From Lathyrus oleraceus (lineage: Eukaryota > Streptophyta > Magnoliopsida > Fabales > Fabaceae): 64,000 nt of DNA. The DNA is taken from the NCBI RefSeq assembly GCF_024323335.1, contig NC_066581.1, forward strand, positions 441,775,816 to 441,839,815. Direction: 5' to 3'. Under the pieces are notes generated by a model that made no database searches, was not told where the DNA came from, and saw only the letters and a program-made list of their open reading frames with translations. Each line of letters starts with the position of its first letter. The first letter of the stretch is position 1. The position numbers and the translations under genes were made by a program. Positions 11,736 through 23,529 of this stretch are shown here, piece after piece.

Positions 11736-13598
11736 ACAACTAAACCACAGGGAACTGCAGGGGATAACAAGAAAGGAGTCAATCTAGGAACAAACTAGAA
11801 AGACACAATCAAACAAGACTCAACCCGATGAGGATATAACTCAGGGGAGTAATTCCATCCCGATACACAACCGGGGAGGAAACTGAAGCAATAATCATCC
11901 ACGAGGACATAATTCAGTGGGGAATAGAGAAGGAGAGATAGACACTTTCTGCCTACGGGGCTGACTCTATATGGAGAGATCAGATTCAAACATTTGCTTG
12001 GGGAAGAACATTTCACCAAAAGCAGGAGATAACAAGCAAAGATATATGGCAAAGAATGCATCATGAATATCGGAATGCTATAATTATACATGTATATGCA
12101 TGATATATGTATGATTAATGCTGACAAGCAGACATATCTAACACAAACAGGTTCAAGAGCCTCGAACGGACATCCGGTATAACATCTCAAAAGAGAAATG
12201 CCAGGCCCACAGGAGAAATCACTTCTGAGGGGGATGCAATGAAATACCAAGAGTCATATACCACCGCTGGGGATAGGCAAAGTCTCAGCTGGGGAACATG
12301 CAGAGTCACTGCCATGGATTTTCCAACAATCCTCGGGAGGAGGTGACTGGATGTCAATAAGATCCGTGGTAGAAGAACACTACTGGGGAGCTTATCGAGG
12401 AATGATGTAAAACTCTGTGGGGAACAAACGCCAAACAGATACTCACATATCAAACACTCCCTTCTAACTGCTGGAGAAACCAACTCTGCTGAGGGAAGAA
12501 AGAACCATTGCTCCGTTGGGGAAGAAAATAACACATCTTCCTCATCACCGTCCAATACTGGAAGAAATCATCAACCATGGAGGGGATACGAATGTCAAGA
12601 TAGGATCAGGAAACTCCATTGAGGATGGACTGTAAGCGACCATACTTGGGATAGTCTGCTGACAACCCTACTAGGGATGAACTGTAGACAACTCGAAGGA
12701 GACTTCCCTGGATGAGGGAATCGGAAACGAATCCTTCAGCAACATGTGCCATGCTGGGGAGTGAAAAGGGGAACACACCCTTCACCAACTGCTCTAGGCA
12801 ACTAATGCTGAGGAGATATCTGAAAGATAACTATGCCGGGAATACATGCTTACTCCGCCGAGGACTTCTACTCATACCGGGGAAAGACAAACTTCCTCGT
12901 GAATAGATAGCATATTAACTTTTATCAATCTATAAGGGATTTTAGGTCAGTCCCCACAAGGGATGACAACCATATAATTGATAAAGCACAAATGCTAATG
13001 CCTGATATAGAGGTATACACATCTCTAAAAGCTCAAGGCCAAAACTCCAGACTCTCTGGGGAGTTGATAATGTTTTGTTCTTTCTGCGCTCGCTGAGGAG
13101 ACAACTTGAAAGTTTATGAAGAGGATATAGACATTTCATAAGTATAAACAAATGTCTTACCTTTTGGAGATCGTACTATCCTTGGGAGAGCACTGAAGAC
13201 GCTCCAACTATCCTTTTAGTCATTGTGAATGTTCACTTTGTTTAAAAAATAGTTTTATAAAAACTTTATTTGTTTAAAACAATTATATTTATCAATTAAA
13301 ACATGCAAACATTTGTTAAACAGAAACAAATAAGAGTGCCAAGAATTGGATAAAGGCTCAAATTTAGTTGATGGAATGGTACTCCGCAAATGGCACGACT
13401 TCATGGATCTTAACAAATTATAAATTGGTGATATATATTGGAAAAAGGGCTAAATTGAACATAATGACCATTTCTCCACTAATTCCAAATCCAATGTATT
13501 TGAAGCTTTAGTTGACGATGACTGAGCGAGAATCTTTGATAGACGACAGTTGAAGAACAAAGTCTTGTCAGGATGCAGTTACTTGCCAAATCCCTAAT

Positions 13599-13641
13599 TT
13601 TTGCCTAGATTGCCCCAGGGTGAAGTACTCAATCTAGCGGG

Positions 13642-13722
<81 letters not shown>

Positions 13723-13832
13723 TTTTTTTTCATGTCTCTAACTTTTGCCTGGATCGCCGTTTCGGGTTTTGAATCCACTGAGATGCTCATTTTTGCCTAA
13801 GTCGCCCTTTCGGGTTTTCAACTTAGCGAGCT
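13599..13832 (-). other. Three stem-loop repeats after integrase, element B
   Basis: Three related units of about 45 nt, each beginning TTTTGCC and each with inverted ends: CTAGATTG (13605-13612) with CAATCTAG (13630-13637); TGGAT (13750-13754) with ATCCA (13773-13777); CTAAGT (13797-13802) with ACTTAG (13821-13826). Units two and three share an inner CCC-TTTC-GGG type mini-hairpin (CCG in unit two). The nearest unit starts about 20 nt past the integrase stop. Element C has the same triple array with different but still complementary arms. A role as structured RNA is inferred. Confidence 0.72.
13642..13719. repeat. (TA)n microsatellite
   Basis: An almost pure TA dinucleotide run of about 78 bp in the B 3' UTR, between the first and second stem-loops. 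The C copy of this place (41301-41330) lacks it, so it expanded within B or its close lineage. Confidence 0.97.
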
Positions 13833-13847
13833 ATTCTGTTTTTATTT

Positions 13848-16800
13848 TTAGGCGAAGTATTTCTTGACTACATCTGAATTCACAGGACGAGTGAAATCCT
13901 CCCCATCCATAGTTGTAAGCAACAAAGCACCGCCTGAAAAGGCTCTCTTAACAACATATGGATCTTCATAGTTTGGAGTCCACTTGCCCCTGGAATCGGG
14001 CGCAAAAGACAAGACTTTCTTGAGCACGAGGTCACCTTCTCGGAACACACGAGGCTTGACCTTCTTATCAAAGGCTTTCTTCATCCTTTGCTGATACAAT
14101 TGACCATGGCACATGGCAGTTAATCTCTTCTCTTCAATCAAGTTCAACTGGTCATACCGACTTTGAACCCATTCAGCCTCAGTCAACTTGGCTTCCATCA
14201 AGACTCTCATTGATGGGATCTCAACCTCCACGGGGAGCACAACCTCCATGCCATACACAAGAGAGAAAGGAGTTGCCCTTGTTGAAGTGCGGACAGATGT
14301 ACGATAACCATACAGAGTAAATGGCAGCATCTCATGCCAATCTTTAAATGTAACAACCATCTTCTGGATAATCTTCTTAATGTTCTTGTTAGCAGCTTCA
14401 ACAGCCCCATTCATCTTGGGTCTATAGGGAGAAGAATTATGATGTGCAATCTTGAACTCGCTACACATCTCTTTCATCATCTTGTTGTTCAAGTTAGATC
14501 CATTATCAGTAATGATCTTGTCTGGCACACTATACCGGCATATGAGTTGATTCTTGATAAACTTCATAACCACCTGCCTGGTCACATTTGCATATACTTC
14601 AACCCACTTGGTGAAGTAAGCAATAGCTACGAGAATAAAATGGTGACCGTTTGATGCCTTTGGCTCTATCATGCCAATCATGTCAATTCCCCACATGGAG
14701 AACGACCATGGTGAGGAAATAAAATTCAGAAGGGTCGGGGGAATATGAATCTTATCCGTATAAATCTGACACTTGTGGCATTTCTTCACATATTTGCAGC
14801 AGTCAGACTCCATTGTCAGCCAATAGTAGCCTACTCTCAACATCTTCTTTGTCATAGCATGTCCATTGGAATGAGTACCAAATGAACCTTCATGGTCTTC
14901 AGTCATCAACAGGTCTGCTTCGTGTCTATCCACGCATTTGAGCATAACCATGTCAAAATTTCTCTTATAAAGCACATCGCCATTGAGGTCAAAACTGCCA
15001 GATAATCTTCTCAAAGTCTTCTTATCTTTAATAGATGCCCCAGGCGGGTGAATCTGACTTTGGAGAAAGCATTTGATATCATAATACCATGGCTTATCAT
15101 CTTTCACCTCTTCAACTATAAACACATGAGCTGGTCTATCCAAGCGCATCACAGTGATATTGGGAACTTCATTCCAATATTTCACCATAATCATCGAAGC
15201 AAGCGTAGCAAGAGCATCTTCCATCCGATTCTCATCTCGAGGAATATGATGGAAGTCAACCTCAGTAAAGAAAGTTGAAATCCTCCTCGCATAGTCTCTA
15301 TATGGGATGAGGCCAGGCTGATTCGTCTCCCATTCACCCTTAATCTGATTAACAACAAGGGTTGAATCACCATATACATCAAGATGTTTGATCCTAAGAT
15401 CAATACACTCTTCCAAACCCATAATACAGGCCTCATATTCCACCATATTATTCGTGCATTTGAAAGTTAGCCTTGTTGTAAAAGGAAAATGTGTGCCTTG
15501 AGGAGTAATAATCACTGCCCCAATACCATTTCCATACTGATTAACAACACCATCGAACACCATGCTCCATCGGGAACCAGGCTTTAGCCCTTCATCGAGC
15601 GTAGGCTCATCACAATCTTTCATTTTCAAATATAAAATCTCCTCATCAGGGAAGTCGTACTGCACTGACTGATAATCTTCAATTGGTTGATGTGCCAAGT
15701 GGTCAGCCAAGATACTTCCTTTAATAGCTTTTTGAGCTCGATACTCAATATTATACTCAGATAACAACATCTGCCAACGGGAAATCCTCCCAGTTAAAGA
15801 AGGTTTCTCAAAGATATACCTGATTGGATCCATTTTGGATATCAACCAAGTCGTATGATTCAACATATACTGGCGTAAACGCTTAGCGGCCCAAGCCAAA
15901 GCACAACATGTCTTCTCAAGCATTGAGTACCGAGACTCACAATCAGTGAAATTCTTACTCAAGTAGTATATGGCATACTCTTTCTTCCCTGATTCATCTT
16001 GCTGACCCAATACACAACCCATGGAGTCATCAAGCACAGTTAAGTACATAATCAATGGTCTCCCTTCAACAGGCGGAGACAGAATCAGAGGCTCGGACAG
16101 ATACTCTTTGATATTGTCAAAGGCCTTTTGGAAATCCTTGGTCCAATCATGACACTGATCTTTCCGGAGGAGCTTGAATATAGGCGCACATGTGGCAGTC
16201 ATGTGGGATATAAATCTCGAAATGTAATTCAAGTGGCCAAGAAACCCTCAGACTTTCTTCTCAATTTTGGGCGCAGGCATCTCTTGTATTGCTTTGACCT
16301 TGGAAGGATCAACTTTAATACCTCTCTCGCTGACAATAAAGCCCAATAACTTGCCAGAACGGACTCCAAATGTACACTTGTTCGGATTCAAGCGGAATTT
16401 GTACTTCCTCAAACGCTGGAAAAGCTTCAACAAGTGTTCTACATGTTCAACTTCCATTTTCGACTTTGCAATCATATCATCAACATACACCTCGATCTCC
16501 TTATGCATCATATCATGAAACAAGGTAGTCATAACGCGTTGATACGTGGCTCCGACGTTCTTCAAACCGAAGGGCATCACTCGATAACAGAATGTTCCCC
16601 AAGGTTTGATGAATGTTATCTTCTCCATATCCTCAGGTTCCATTTTAATCTGATTATAATCGGAAAATACGTCCATAAATGAGAAGACATTGAATTTAGC
16701 TGTATTATCTACCAACATATCAATGTGTGGTAGAGGAAAATCATCTTTAGGACTAGCTTTATTCAAGTTACGATAGTCCACACACATTCAGACTTTTCCA

Positions 16801-17301
16801 TCTTTCTTAGGCACGGGCACAATATTGGCCACCCATTTAGGATATGTAGAAGTCACCAGAAACCCCGCATCAATTTTCTTCTAAACTTCTTCTTTAATCT
16901 TCACTGCCATATCAGGATGAGTTCTTTTGAGCTTCTGCTTCACAGGCATACACTCAGGCTTCAATGGCAAGAAATATTGCACGATATCAGTATCTAGACC
17001 AGGCATGTCTTCATACGACCAGGCAAAGACGTCGACATATTCTCGCAGCAACTCAATCGACCCCTTCTTCACAGACTCTTCCAGGAGTGCCCCAATCTTC
17101 ACTTCACGAACACAGTCTTCAGACCCCAAGTTTACTATTTCCCGATTCTCAAGATGTGGCTGAATGATCTTCTCCCCGTGCTCAAGCAGACGGGTAATAT
17201 CATCAAGAATCTCTTCAACATCATCTTCTTCGGCCTCAAATACAGGGAACTCAAAGTTGGGAGATGGTGTTGGATCATTATGTCCAATGGGTTTGATCAA
17301 C
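13848..17301 (-). pseudogene. Ogre B pol: RT, RNase H, second RNase H, integrase
   Basis: The polyprotein exon follows the intron acceptor at 17302. In order: an N-terminal linker (17301 to about 16900); RT with RMCVDYRNLNKA-type motif, PWGTFCYRVMPFGLKN and YVDD (16476-16487); Ty3-type RNase H (about 15750-16100); a second RNase H (about 15190-15580, FDGVVNQYGNGIG and EYEACIMGLE); the integrase CHKC finger (about 14770-14910); and the core with GIDMIG (near 14683), TDNGSN (near 14505) and the Glu in NGAVEAAN (near 14400). Everything is in one frame, broken only by TAG at 16881, TGA at 16788 and TGA at 16248. The last 794 codons are open to a natural TAA. The usual VAIDYF reads VAIAYF. Confidence 0.93.
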
Positions 17302-17574
17302 CTGCATATTGATTTTGAGTATAAAAGATATTTCCGAATTCAAGCAAGACAAATCATTATGCAGATGAAAAGATTGATTTTATTCTCCTTTTTAGGGTTT
17401 TATGGTGATCACCAATTTCATGCAAAAAGCAAAAAGAAAAAATAATTTGGAAAAGCAAACATTTAACATGTGATTTTTGAATGAATATCATTGTATTAAT
17501 CAAATATGCAAACAATGTCATCACTTCTCCCTTTGGCATGGGAGAAGGGTTTTCAAGCAAAATGAACATATTAC
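17302..17574 (-). other. Putative intron between pro and RT, element B
   Basis: This 273-bp segment separates the end of the protease frame from the RT frame. In the element sense it begins GTAATATG and ends TATGCAG, followed by GTTGATC. Elements A and C have segments of 261 and 255 bp at the same place with the same GTAAT start and TATGCAG|GTTG end. A partly spliced pro-RT intron is documented for Ogre elements; splicing here is inferred. Confidence 0.72.
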
Positions 17575-20500
17575 GCTGACTTATGGATAACTGTTGGAAC
17601 ATCAACAACGACCCAATTATTGTAGATTCCTCCTGGTATGACAAAGTTGCCAAGGTCTTCCTCTTCACCATCTTCAACAATGGCAGCAGCTTCCTGATCT
17701 TCAACTGTGTGGATAAAATCACCACTCTGGAACAGCCCACGCTTATTGGAAACACCAGAAGAGTACCCTATGCCAACTCGGGGTTTATTATCTTCCAACT
17801 TGATCATTTTCCCCAAACCAGTAGTTGCACAATGCTTAATGGCCAACTTTGCATCGTTGTAGGAGACAAATGAAGAAAGTCCTTTCCTTGAAGGCTCGGC
17901 AATAGATAAGGCTTGGAACGGAGTCCCAACCTCATCCTCAGCATCAATGTAGGAAAAGGAAGATAAATGACTACCCAAGAGAGCCTTCTCTCCACCTATC
18001 GCCACCAACTTCTTATTCTTAACGAATTTCAACTTTTGGTGTAGGGTGGATGTCACGGCACCGGCCTCGTGAATCCATGGTCTGCCAAGCAAACAGCTGT
18101 AAGATGGATGAATATCCATGACCTAGAAAGTGATATGGAAATCACTAGGTCCAATCTTGAGCGGGAGTTCTAATTCGCCGATCATGGTTTTGCGCGATCC
18201 ATCAAACGCCTTAACAACCACTCCACTCTGCCTCATGGGAGGCCCCTGGTAAGAAAGTTTAGCCAGAGTGGATTTTGGCAACACATTAAGCGATGATCCT
18301 GTATCGACTAACACATTGGACAAGGCATCATCCATACAGTTCATTGAAATGTGTAAGGCCAAATTGTGGTCTTTTCCCTCCTCGGGGAGATCAGCATCAC
18401 AGAAGCTCAAATTGTTGCAAGCGATTATGTTTGCAACAATGCTATCAAACTGTTCTATTCTGACATCGTGGTCCACGTATGCCACGTCCAACACCTTCTG
18501 CAAAGCTTCATGGTGTGGCTCAGAATTCATCAATAAAGATAACACAGATATCTTTGATGGAGTTTCTAGCAGCTGATCAACAACGTTGTATTCACTCCTT
18601 TTGATGAGCCTCAGCATCTCATCACCATCCTCTTTCATAATGCCAGACTGGCCAACCGGGATAGGAGTGTTATTACTCTTGACAACAACAGGGTCAACGC
18701 CCTTCACAACAGGAGTAGGATTACTCAAAGAAGAATTCCCCACGGGACCGGCAAGATTCACAACAGTTCTCTTCACAACATTTTCATGGGGTCGAGAAAA
18801 CACGACCGCTACGGGTCACACCACAGACATCAGAAATGCTCACTACGGAAGTTGAGGGCAACATCATCTTCTTTCCATCTTCTAGCATAACTGCGTTATA
18901 CCTGTAGGGAACAACCTTGTCTAATGAATACGGGACAGGACCCGTTGGCTTGATCACAATAGCTGGTGATACCTTCTTCTTGCTTCCATCATACTTGACG
19001 ATAACAGGCTTTGGAATTTTAAACACCGGGGTAATAACATCGACTTCGTCCTCATCACGATTCTGAAGTATCTCAATCATACCCTGATCCAGCATCTCTT
19101 TGATGTCCTTTCTAACTTGCCGGCATCCTCTCTCATTGATAGTGCACACCTGGCACCTATCATGGTCATGCTCATAATGGCTGTGTTCACACAACAACTT
19201 ATGCATCTCGACCAAAGATTGCCTTATATCATTGACATACAAGACTTATATTTGCCAGGGCATCCCTGGACCATGTTCACAGCAGCTTTCCCATGCTCGG
19301 GAAATGGGTTCTTCTTAACATTAGGACCTACGTCCTCGAAAAACAATATACCGCTTCTCACAAGGTCTTGCACCTTGGTCTTCAAAGGGTAGAAATTTTC
19401 CACGTCATGTCAGGGAGCAGTGGAATGATATACACAATGTAGTTCTGGCTTATACCACCATTGAGGGTTGGTTGGTACAGCAGGAGGGTCTCGTGGAGTG
19501 ATCAATTTTCTATCAATCAGAGATGGATAGAGCTCAGCATAAGTCATTGGAATTGGGTCAAAAGTTACCCTCTTCCTCTCGTAATTGTTGGTGCTGGTGT
19601 TATTGTTGTTTCAAGGCTGGTAGGCCTGTTGTTGTGAATGATGTTGTTGTTGATGATGAACTTCTCGAAAAGCAGGTTCTATATGAGCCACCTGGTGTTG
19701 GTTGAGGGCAAGGCACACGTCCTTCCTTTTTACAGAGGGTCTTCTTTTCATATGGGATGACACAACATGTACCTTTCCCTCCTTCTTCTTAGCAAAGCTC
19801 CCATACCGCTTTGTTGAAGAACTATCTTCCCTAGACAAACGTCCCTCACGAACCCCTTCTTCCAGTATCATTCCCATGTTCACCATCTCGGTGAAGTCTG
19901 AGGGAGAACTGGAGATCATTCTCTCATAGTAGAAAGAGCTCAAAGTCTTCAAAAAGATCTTTGTCATCTCCTTCTCTTCTAGGGGTGGCACTATCTGAGC
20001 TGCCAATTCGCGTCATCTCTGGGTGTACTCCTTGAAGGTCTCTTTGCCCTTCTGTGACATTGCTCTCAACTGGTCCCTATCAGAAGCCATATCCATATTA
20101 TACTTATATTGCTTGACGAAGGCCTCGCCAAGGTCGTTGAAAGAGCGGATGTTCGCACTCTCCAGTCCCATGTACCACCAGAGCACAGCACCAGAAAGAC
20201 TGTTCTGGAAGTAATGGATAAGCAGTTGGTCATTGTCAGTTTATCTTGACATCTTGCGAGCATACATCACAAGATGGTTGAGCGGGCATGTGTTTCCCTT
20301 GTATTTCTCAAAGTCAGGTACTTTGAATTTAATAGGGATCTTAACGTTGGGCACAAGGCACAACTCAGCAGCACTTTTACCAAAGAGGTTCTTACCCATC
20401 AGAGTCTTCAGTTCCTTGCGCAGCTCAAGGAATTGGTCTTTCATCTCATCCATCTTTTCATAAACATCCGGACCCTCAAACGGCTCGGAGTGATAGATGG

Positions 20501-20830
20501 TGTCCTCAACTTGTGGTAAGGTGTGCAAAATGGGAGGTGGCACAGAAAGGACTGGGCTAGATGCCGGCAAAGAAGCGAGAGTAGGAGAAAAACCCTCAGG
20601 CACAAAATTAGCAGGCATTCCCCACAGGAACCCGGCTGGCATAGAAGGAGCGAATGGGCTATTGCAACAGGCACAGTCAAGGTAGCAACCTCAGAAATGA
20701 CAGTCCTCTAGGGAGGAGTTGCAGGAGTTGGTGACGCTTGGCTCTGAGCGGCCAACACTGACTCTATCATGGAAGTCAACCTAGCAATCTCGTCCTTCAG
20801 TTCCCGGTTCTCTTGCTCTAAATGCTCCAT
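17575..20830 (-). pseudogene. Ogre B gag-pro
   Basis: The start at 20830 (MEHLEQENRELKDEIARL) is shared with A and C and opens with a short coiled coil. Then follow a proline-rich linker, the capsid-like domain (VYEKMDEMKDQFLELRKEL; later YNMDMASDRDQL), a basic Q/H-rich linker (about 19610-19680), a histidine-rich zinc-knuckle region and the aspartic protease with VLVDTGSSLNVLPK (near 18300). The protease tail ends just before the intron donor. Damage: stop and frameshift near 20650-20710, stops near 20240 and 20010, a frameshift pair near 19245 and 18795 that roughly restores frame, and a stop at 18120. Not expected to give full Gag-Pro. Confidence 0.9.
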
Positions 20831-21160
20831 TATCCTTGGATGATTGGCTCTTGTGTTATACCGGTGCGTCAGCTTATCTTCAAAATAAATGAAGAGCAAA
20901 GAGTTAGACCACGGATCATGAGCTCAGAACAAAACTTGCTTATGCATATAATGCATGCAATGTTTGTGCATATGATTTATTTTTATTTGAGGAACTTAAT
21001 AGAGATCTATTTGCAAACATTTGAAAATATTAATCTTTTAAGACATATATGGAATACTCATAGCAATAATATTTGGAAAATTTTTACACCAATGAAGTAG
21101 TACAGTTTTGGTAACCAAATACAATACAAGAGGAAAGGAGAATAAACATCCTATGGAGCC

Positions 21161-22611
21161 CTAGAAGCAATCGTCCAAAGCTCTCGAAATCGGAAGATAA
21201 GCTGCACGAAGCCTCTTCACCTCTCTCTCATAAGCTGCTTCCATGTCTGCCTTCTCCTTGGCTAGTCGATCATACTTCCTCTTCCAAAACCTGGATGACT
21301 GAGGAAGAAGAGAAGTAACCACATCATCAGGCTCATCAATAACTTGATGCTCCAGAAATTCTATCACTGCATCCTTATCTCTGAGTTGCTGAAGAAGTTC
21401 TTCTCTCTCATGAACCCAATCACGCGACCGGTCTTCATCTCTCAACTCCTCTACTCCTTGGTTAGGGGGGGTTTATGGACCAACCATAACCATAGGGGTA
21501 GGTCTTGGATAATCATACGGCATGCGGTACTCAAGAGCTCTCTTCCTCACCCAAGCGGTGTAGGGTTCCAAAGCAATACAATTCTTCGGACCAAGCTTCT
21601 TCCTTCCCTTCCTATGGACTTTGCGCTAGGTGCGGACCATCCTACCCTTCAAGTTCTGGGGATCTTTACCCTCTTGAAAGAATACACCTTCTAACAAAAT
21701 GTTATTGGGTTTATCCTTTAAGGGGAACCCAAGCTGACGGTGAGCCAAAACAGGATTGTAGTTAATTCCACCACATGTACCAAGAAGTGGTACATTGGAG
21801 AATTCACCACAAGAATCAATAATCTGGACACCATTATATACACGGTTATACCAAAAGATATCATCATTAGTGAGAGACATAAGTCTCGTGGACCACCGTA
21901 GACATCCCTTGTTCTCCTTGAAGGCGAGCGTCTGAGGCAAGTGAGGAATAAACCGCTTGTACAACAGAGGCAAACAACACACAATGGAACCACCACCTTT
22001 TTCATTTCTCATATGCAAAGAGAAATAAGTGTCACCCAACAGAGTCGGAACAGGGTTAAGAGTAGAAAAATCCTAATAGCGTTCACATCCATAAAATTGT
22101 CGATGTTGGGAAATAACACTAGCCCATAGATGAGAAGTACAAATATGGCTTCAAAGGCGTCCTCACTCATGGCCTTCCCAAACAAAGTAGCTTGGGCAAT
22201 GAGAAACTCAGATGGAAGACCTTTAATTCCACCTTTGGTAGTCATATGAGCAACAATATCAGATACATTTATGTGAAGCATGTCAGCGATCTCTTGGGAA
22301 GAAGGCACCCTCTCCAAACCGCTGAACGGCAACTGATCCAAGATAGGTATACCCACATGATAGGCATACTCCTCAAGTGTAGGTAGAAGTTGGAAATCCG
22401 GAAAAGTGAAGCACCGATACAGAGGATCGTAGAACTGCACCAACACACTCATTAGACCTTTATCCACCTGGGTAGAAAGAATAGACAGAAGCTTCCCCTG
22501 GAGAGATTTGAACCCCAAAGGCTTTAATACATAAGATGTCAAACTCCTTAACTCTTTCAAGTCGGGTTGTCTGAAACTGTACTTCTTCGAATTCCTTCTT
22601 TGCTTATCCAT
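21161..22611 (-). pseudogene. Ogre B ORF1 (extra ORF ahead of gag)
   Basis: Starts at 22611 (MDKQRRNSKKYSFRQ), as in A and C. The N-terminal two thirds (to about 21640) contain PLYRCFTFPDFQLLPTLEEY and similar conserved blocks; it resembles the family I recall as DUF7745, of unknown function. The C-terminal end (21161-21445) is a heptad-rich, charged coiled coil (EREELLQQLRDKDAVIEFLE). A frameshift lies near 22060-22070, and stops at about 21623 and 21475 replace residues conserved in C. ORF1 upstream of gag is a hallmark of Ogre. Its role is unknown. Confidence 0.85.
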
Positions 22612-23511
22612 GTCTGAAAATTTGCAAATAGACCTCTTAAGTTCCTTGAAATTTTCATTGTTGGTGATATGGATACAAATGAATGCATGAATGCATGGAT
22701 GCAAAAATCACACTCAAGGATCAAGCAAGTCACACCATACAAAGGTCATGGTATGGCTCAAGTCATCATCAATATCAATCATCCATTTTGGTGGATTATG
22801 GTTTACACCTTATCAACACCCAAGTTCCATTGATATAGAGGATATACGAGAACGAATCAACCGTGAATCAAGGGTTTGTTGTAAGTCACGAGCATGGAGT
22901 CTCGGTTAAGAACCACCCAACGGGAGTGTACTATGGTTAAACCTGACAATCATGTTCTAAAAAGGTCCCCATAGTCATCATCTCATCTTTCGAATATTAT
23001 CGGATAAAACGACTACTCGTATTCCAAAAATATTCTCAAGAGAGACTCTTATGAGTGTAGTATCATGTAACAATCGTATCAAATCTTACACTTGAACGAC
23101 CTTCGCACTACGTCCTAAAATAGGCCAAGATGGGCTAGGTATCTAAGGTCCTTGACTTCTAAGGTTTATATTGGAAAGAGTAATGCCTAACCACGAATAC
23201 TCGTGTGACATTATTGATCCCAACAAGACCTCCACCAAGTGAATGGGCTTGCAAGTCAACTTGCTAAGGAATAACTCCACACAAGTCAACAAGACTATGC
23301 CATTCTCCTATCATAAATGCACTTGAGTCCGGGTATATAACTCATCTCACAAGAGACCACCAAGCATACAAGCAGTTAATATATCAAGTAATTCATACGT
23401 TACAAACAATACAGTCATCCCAAATTTGCACAAAAATATGTCACAAATAAATATAAACATACAACACATATAAGCAAAAAGTAGGCTAAACCCACTAGGA
23501 AGAGAATTTCA
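22612..23511 (-). other. 5' untranslated leader of Ogre B
   Basis: About 900 bp between PBS and ORF1 without a conserved frame. A block at about 22779-22905 (TTTTGGTGGATTATGGTTT; CACGAGCATGGAGTC) is closely matched in the leaders of C (51811-51960) and A (58332-58470). Such conservation in non-coding leader would fit packaging or translation signals, but that is inference. Confidence 0.75.
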
Positions 23512-23529
23512 TCCCCAGCAGAGTCGCCA
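23512..23529 (-). other. Primer-binding site of Ogre B (tRNA-Arg type)
   Basis: In element sense TGGCGACTCTGCTGGGGA, starting six bases after the 5' LTR ends. It complements the 3' end of an arginine tRNA including CCA, as described for Ogre elements. The identical 18-mer is present in C at 52488-52505. Confidence 0.9.

Larger units (their letters stand above)
10403..13847 (-). other. 3' untranslated region of Ogre B
   Basis: About 3.4 kb between the integrase stop codon and the PPT with no conserved coding frame. It is rich in short recurring motifs (TACCGGTTACTGGGTA and variants, 10860-11730), carries a long TA run and ends, near integrase, with three stem-loops. Long variable 3' UTRs with tandem repeats are known for Ogre and related Tat elements. 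The scattered ORFs here are not shared with the C 3' UTR as protein. Confidence 0.82.

Noticed and set aside
10308..13151. Many ORFs of 60-150 codons in the B 3' UTR
   Set aside because: No conserved motif, no counterpart in the C 3' UTR, and composition of repeated motifs; they are chance frames.
14334..14654. Plus-strand ORFs opposite integrase and RT
   Set aside because: Shadow frames of strongly conserved minus-strand pol.
22557..22742. Upstream start at 22704 for ORF1 of B
   Set aside because: The segment before 22611 has no counterpart in A or C ORF1, whereas the start at 22611 is shared by all three.
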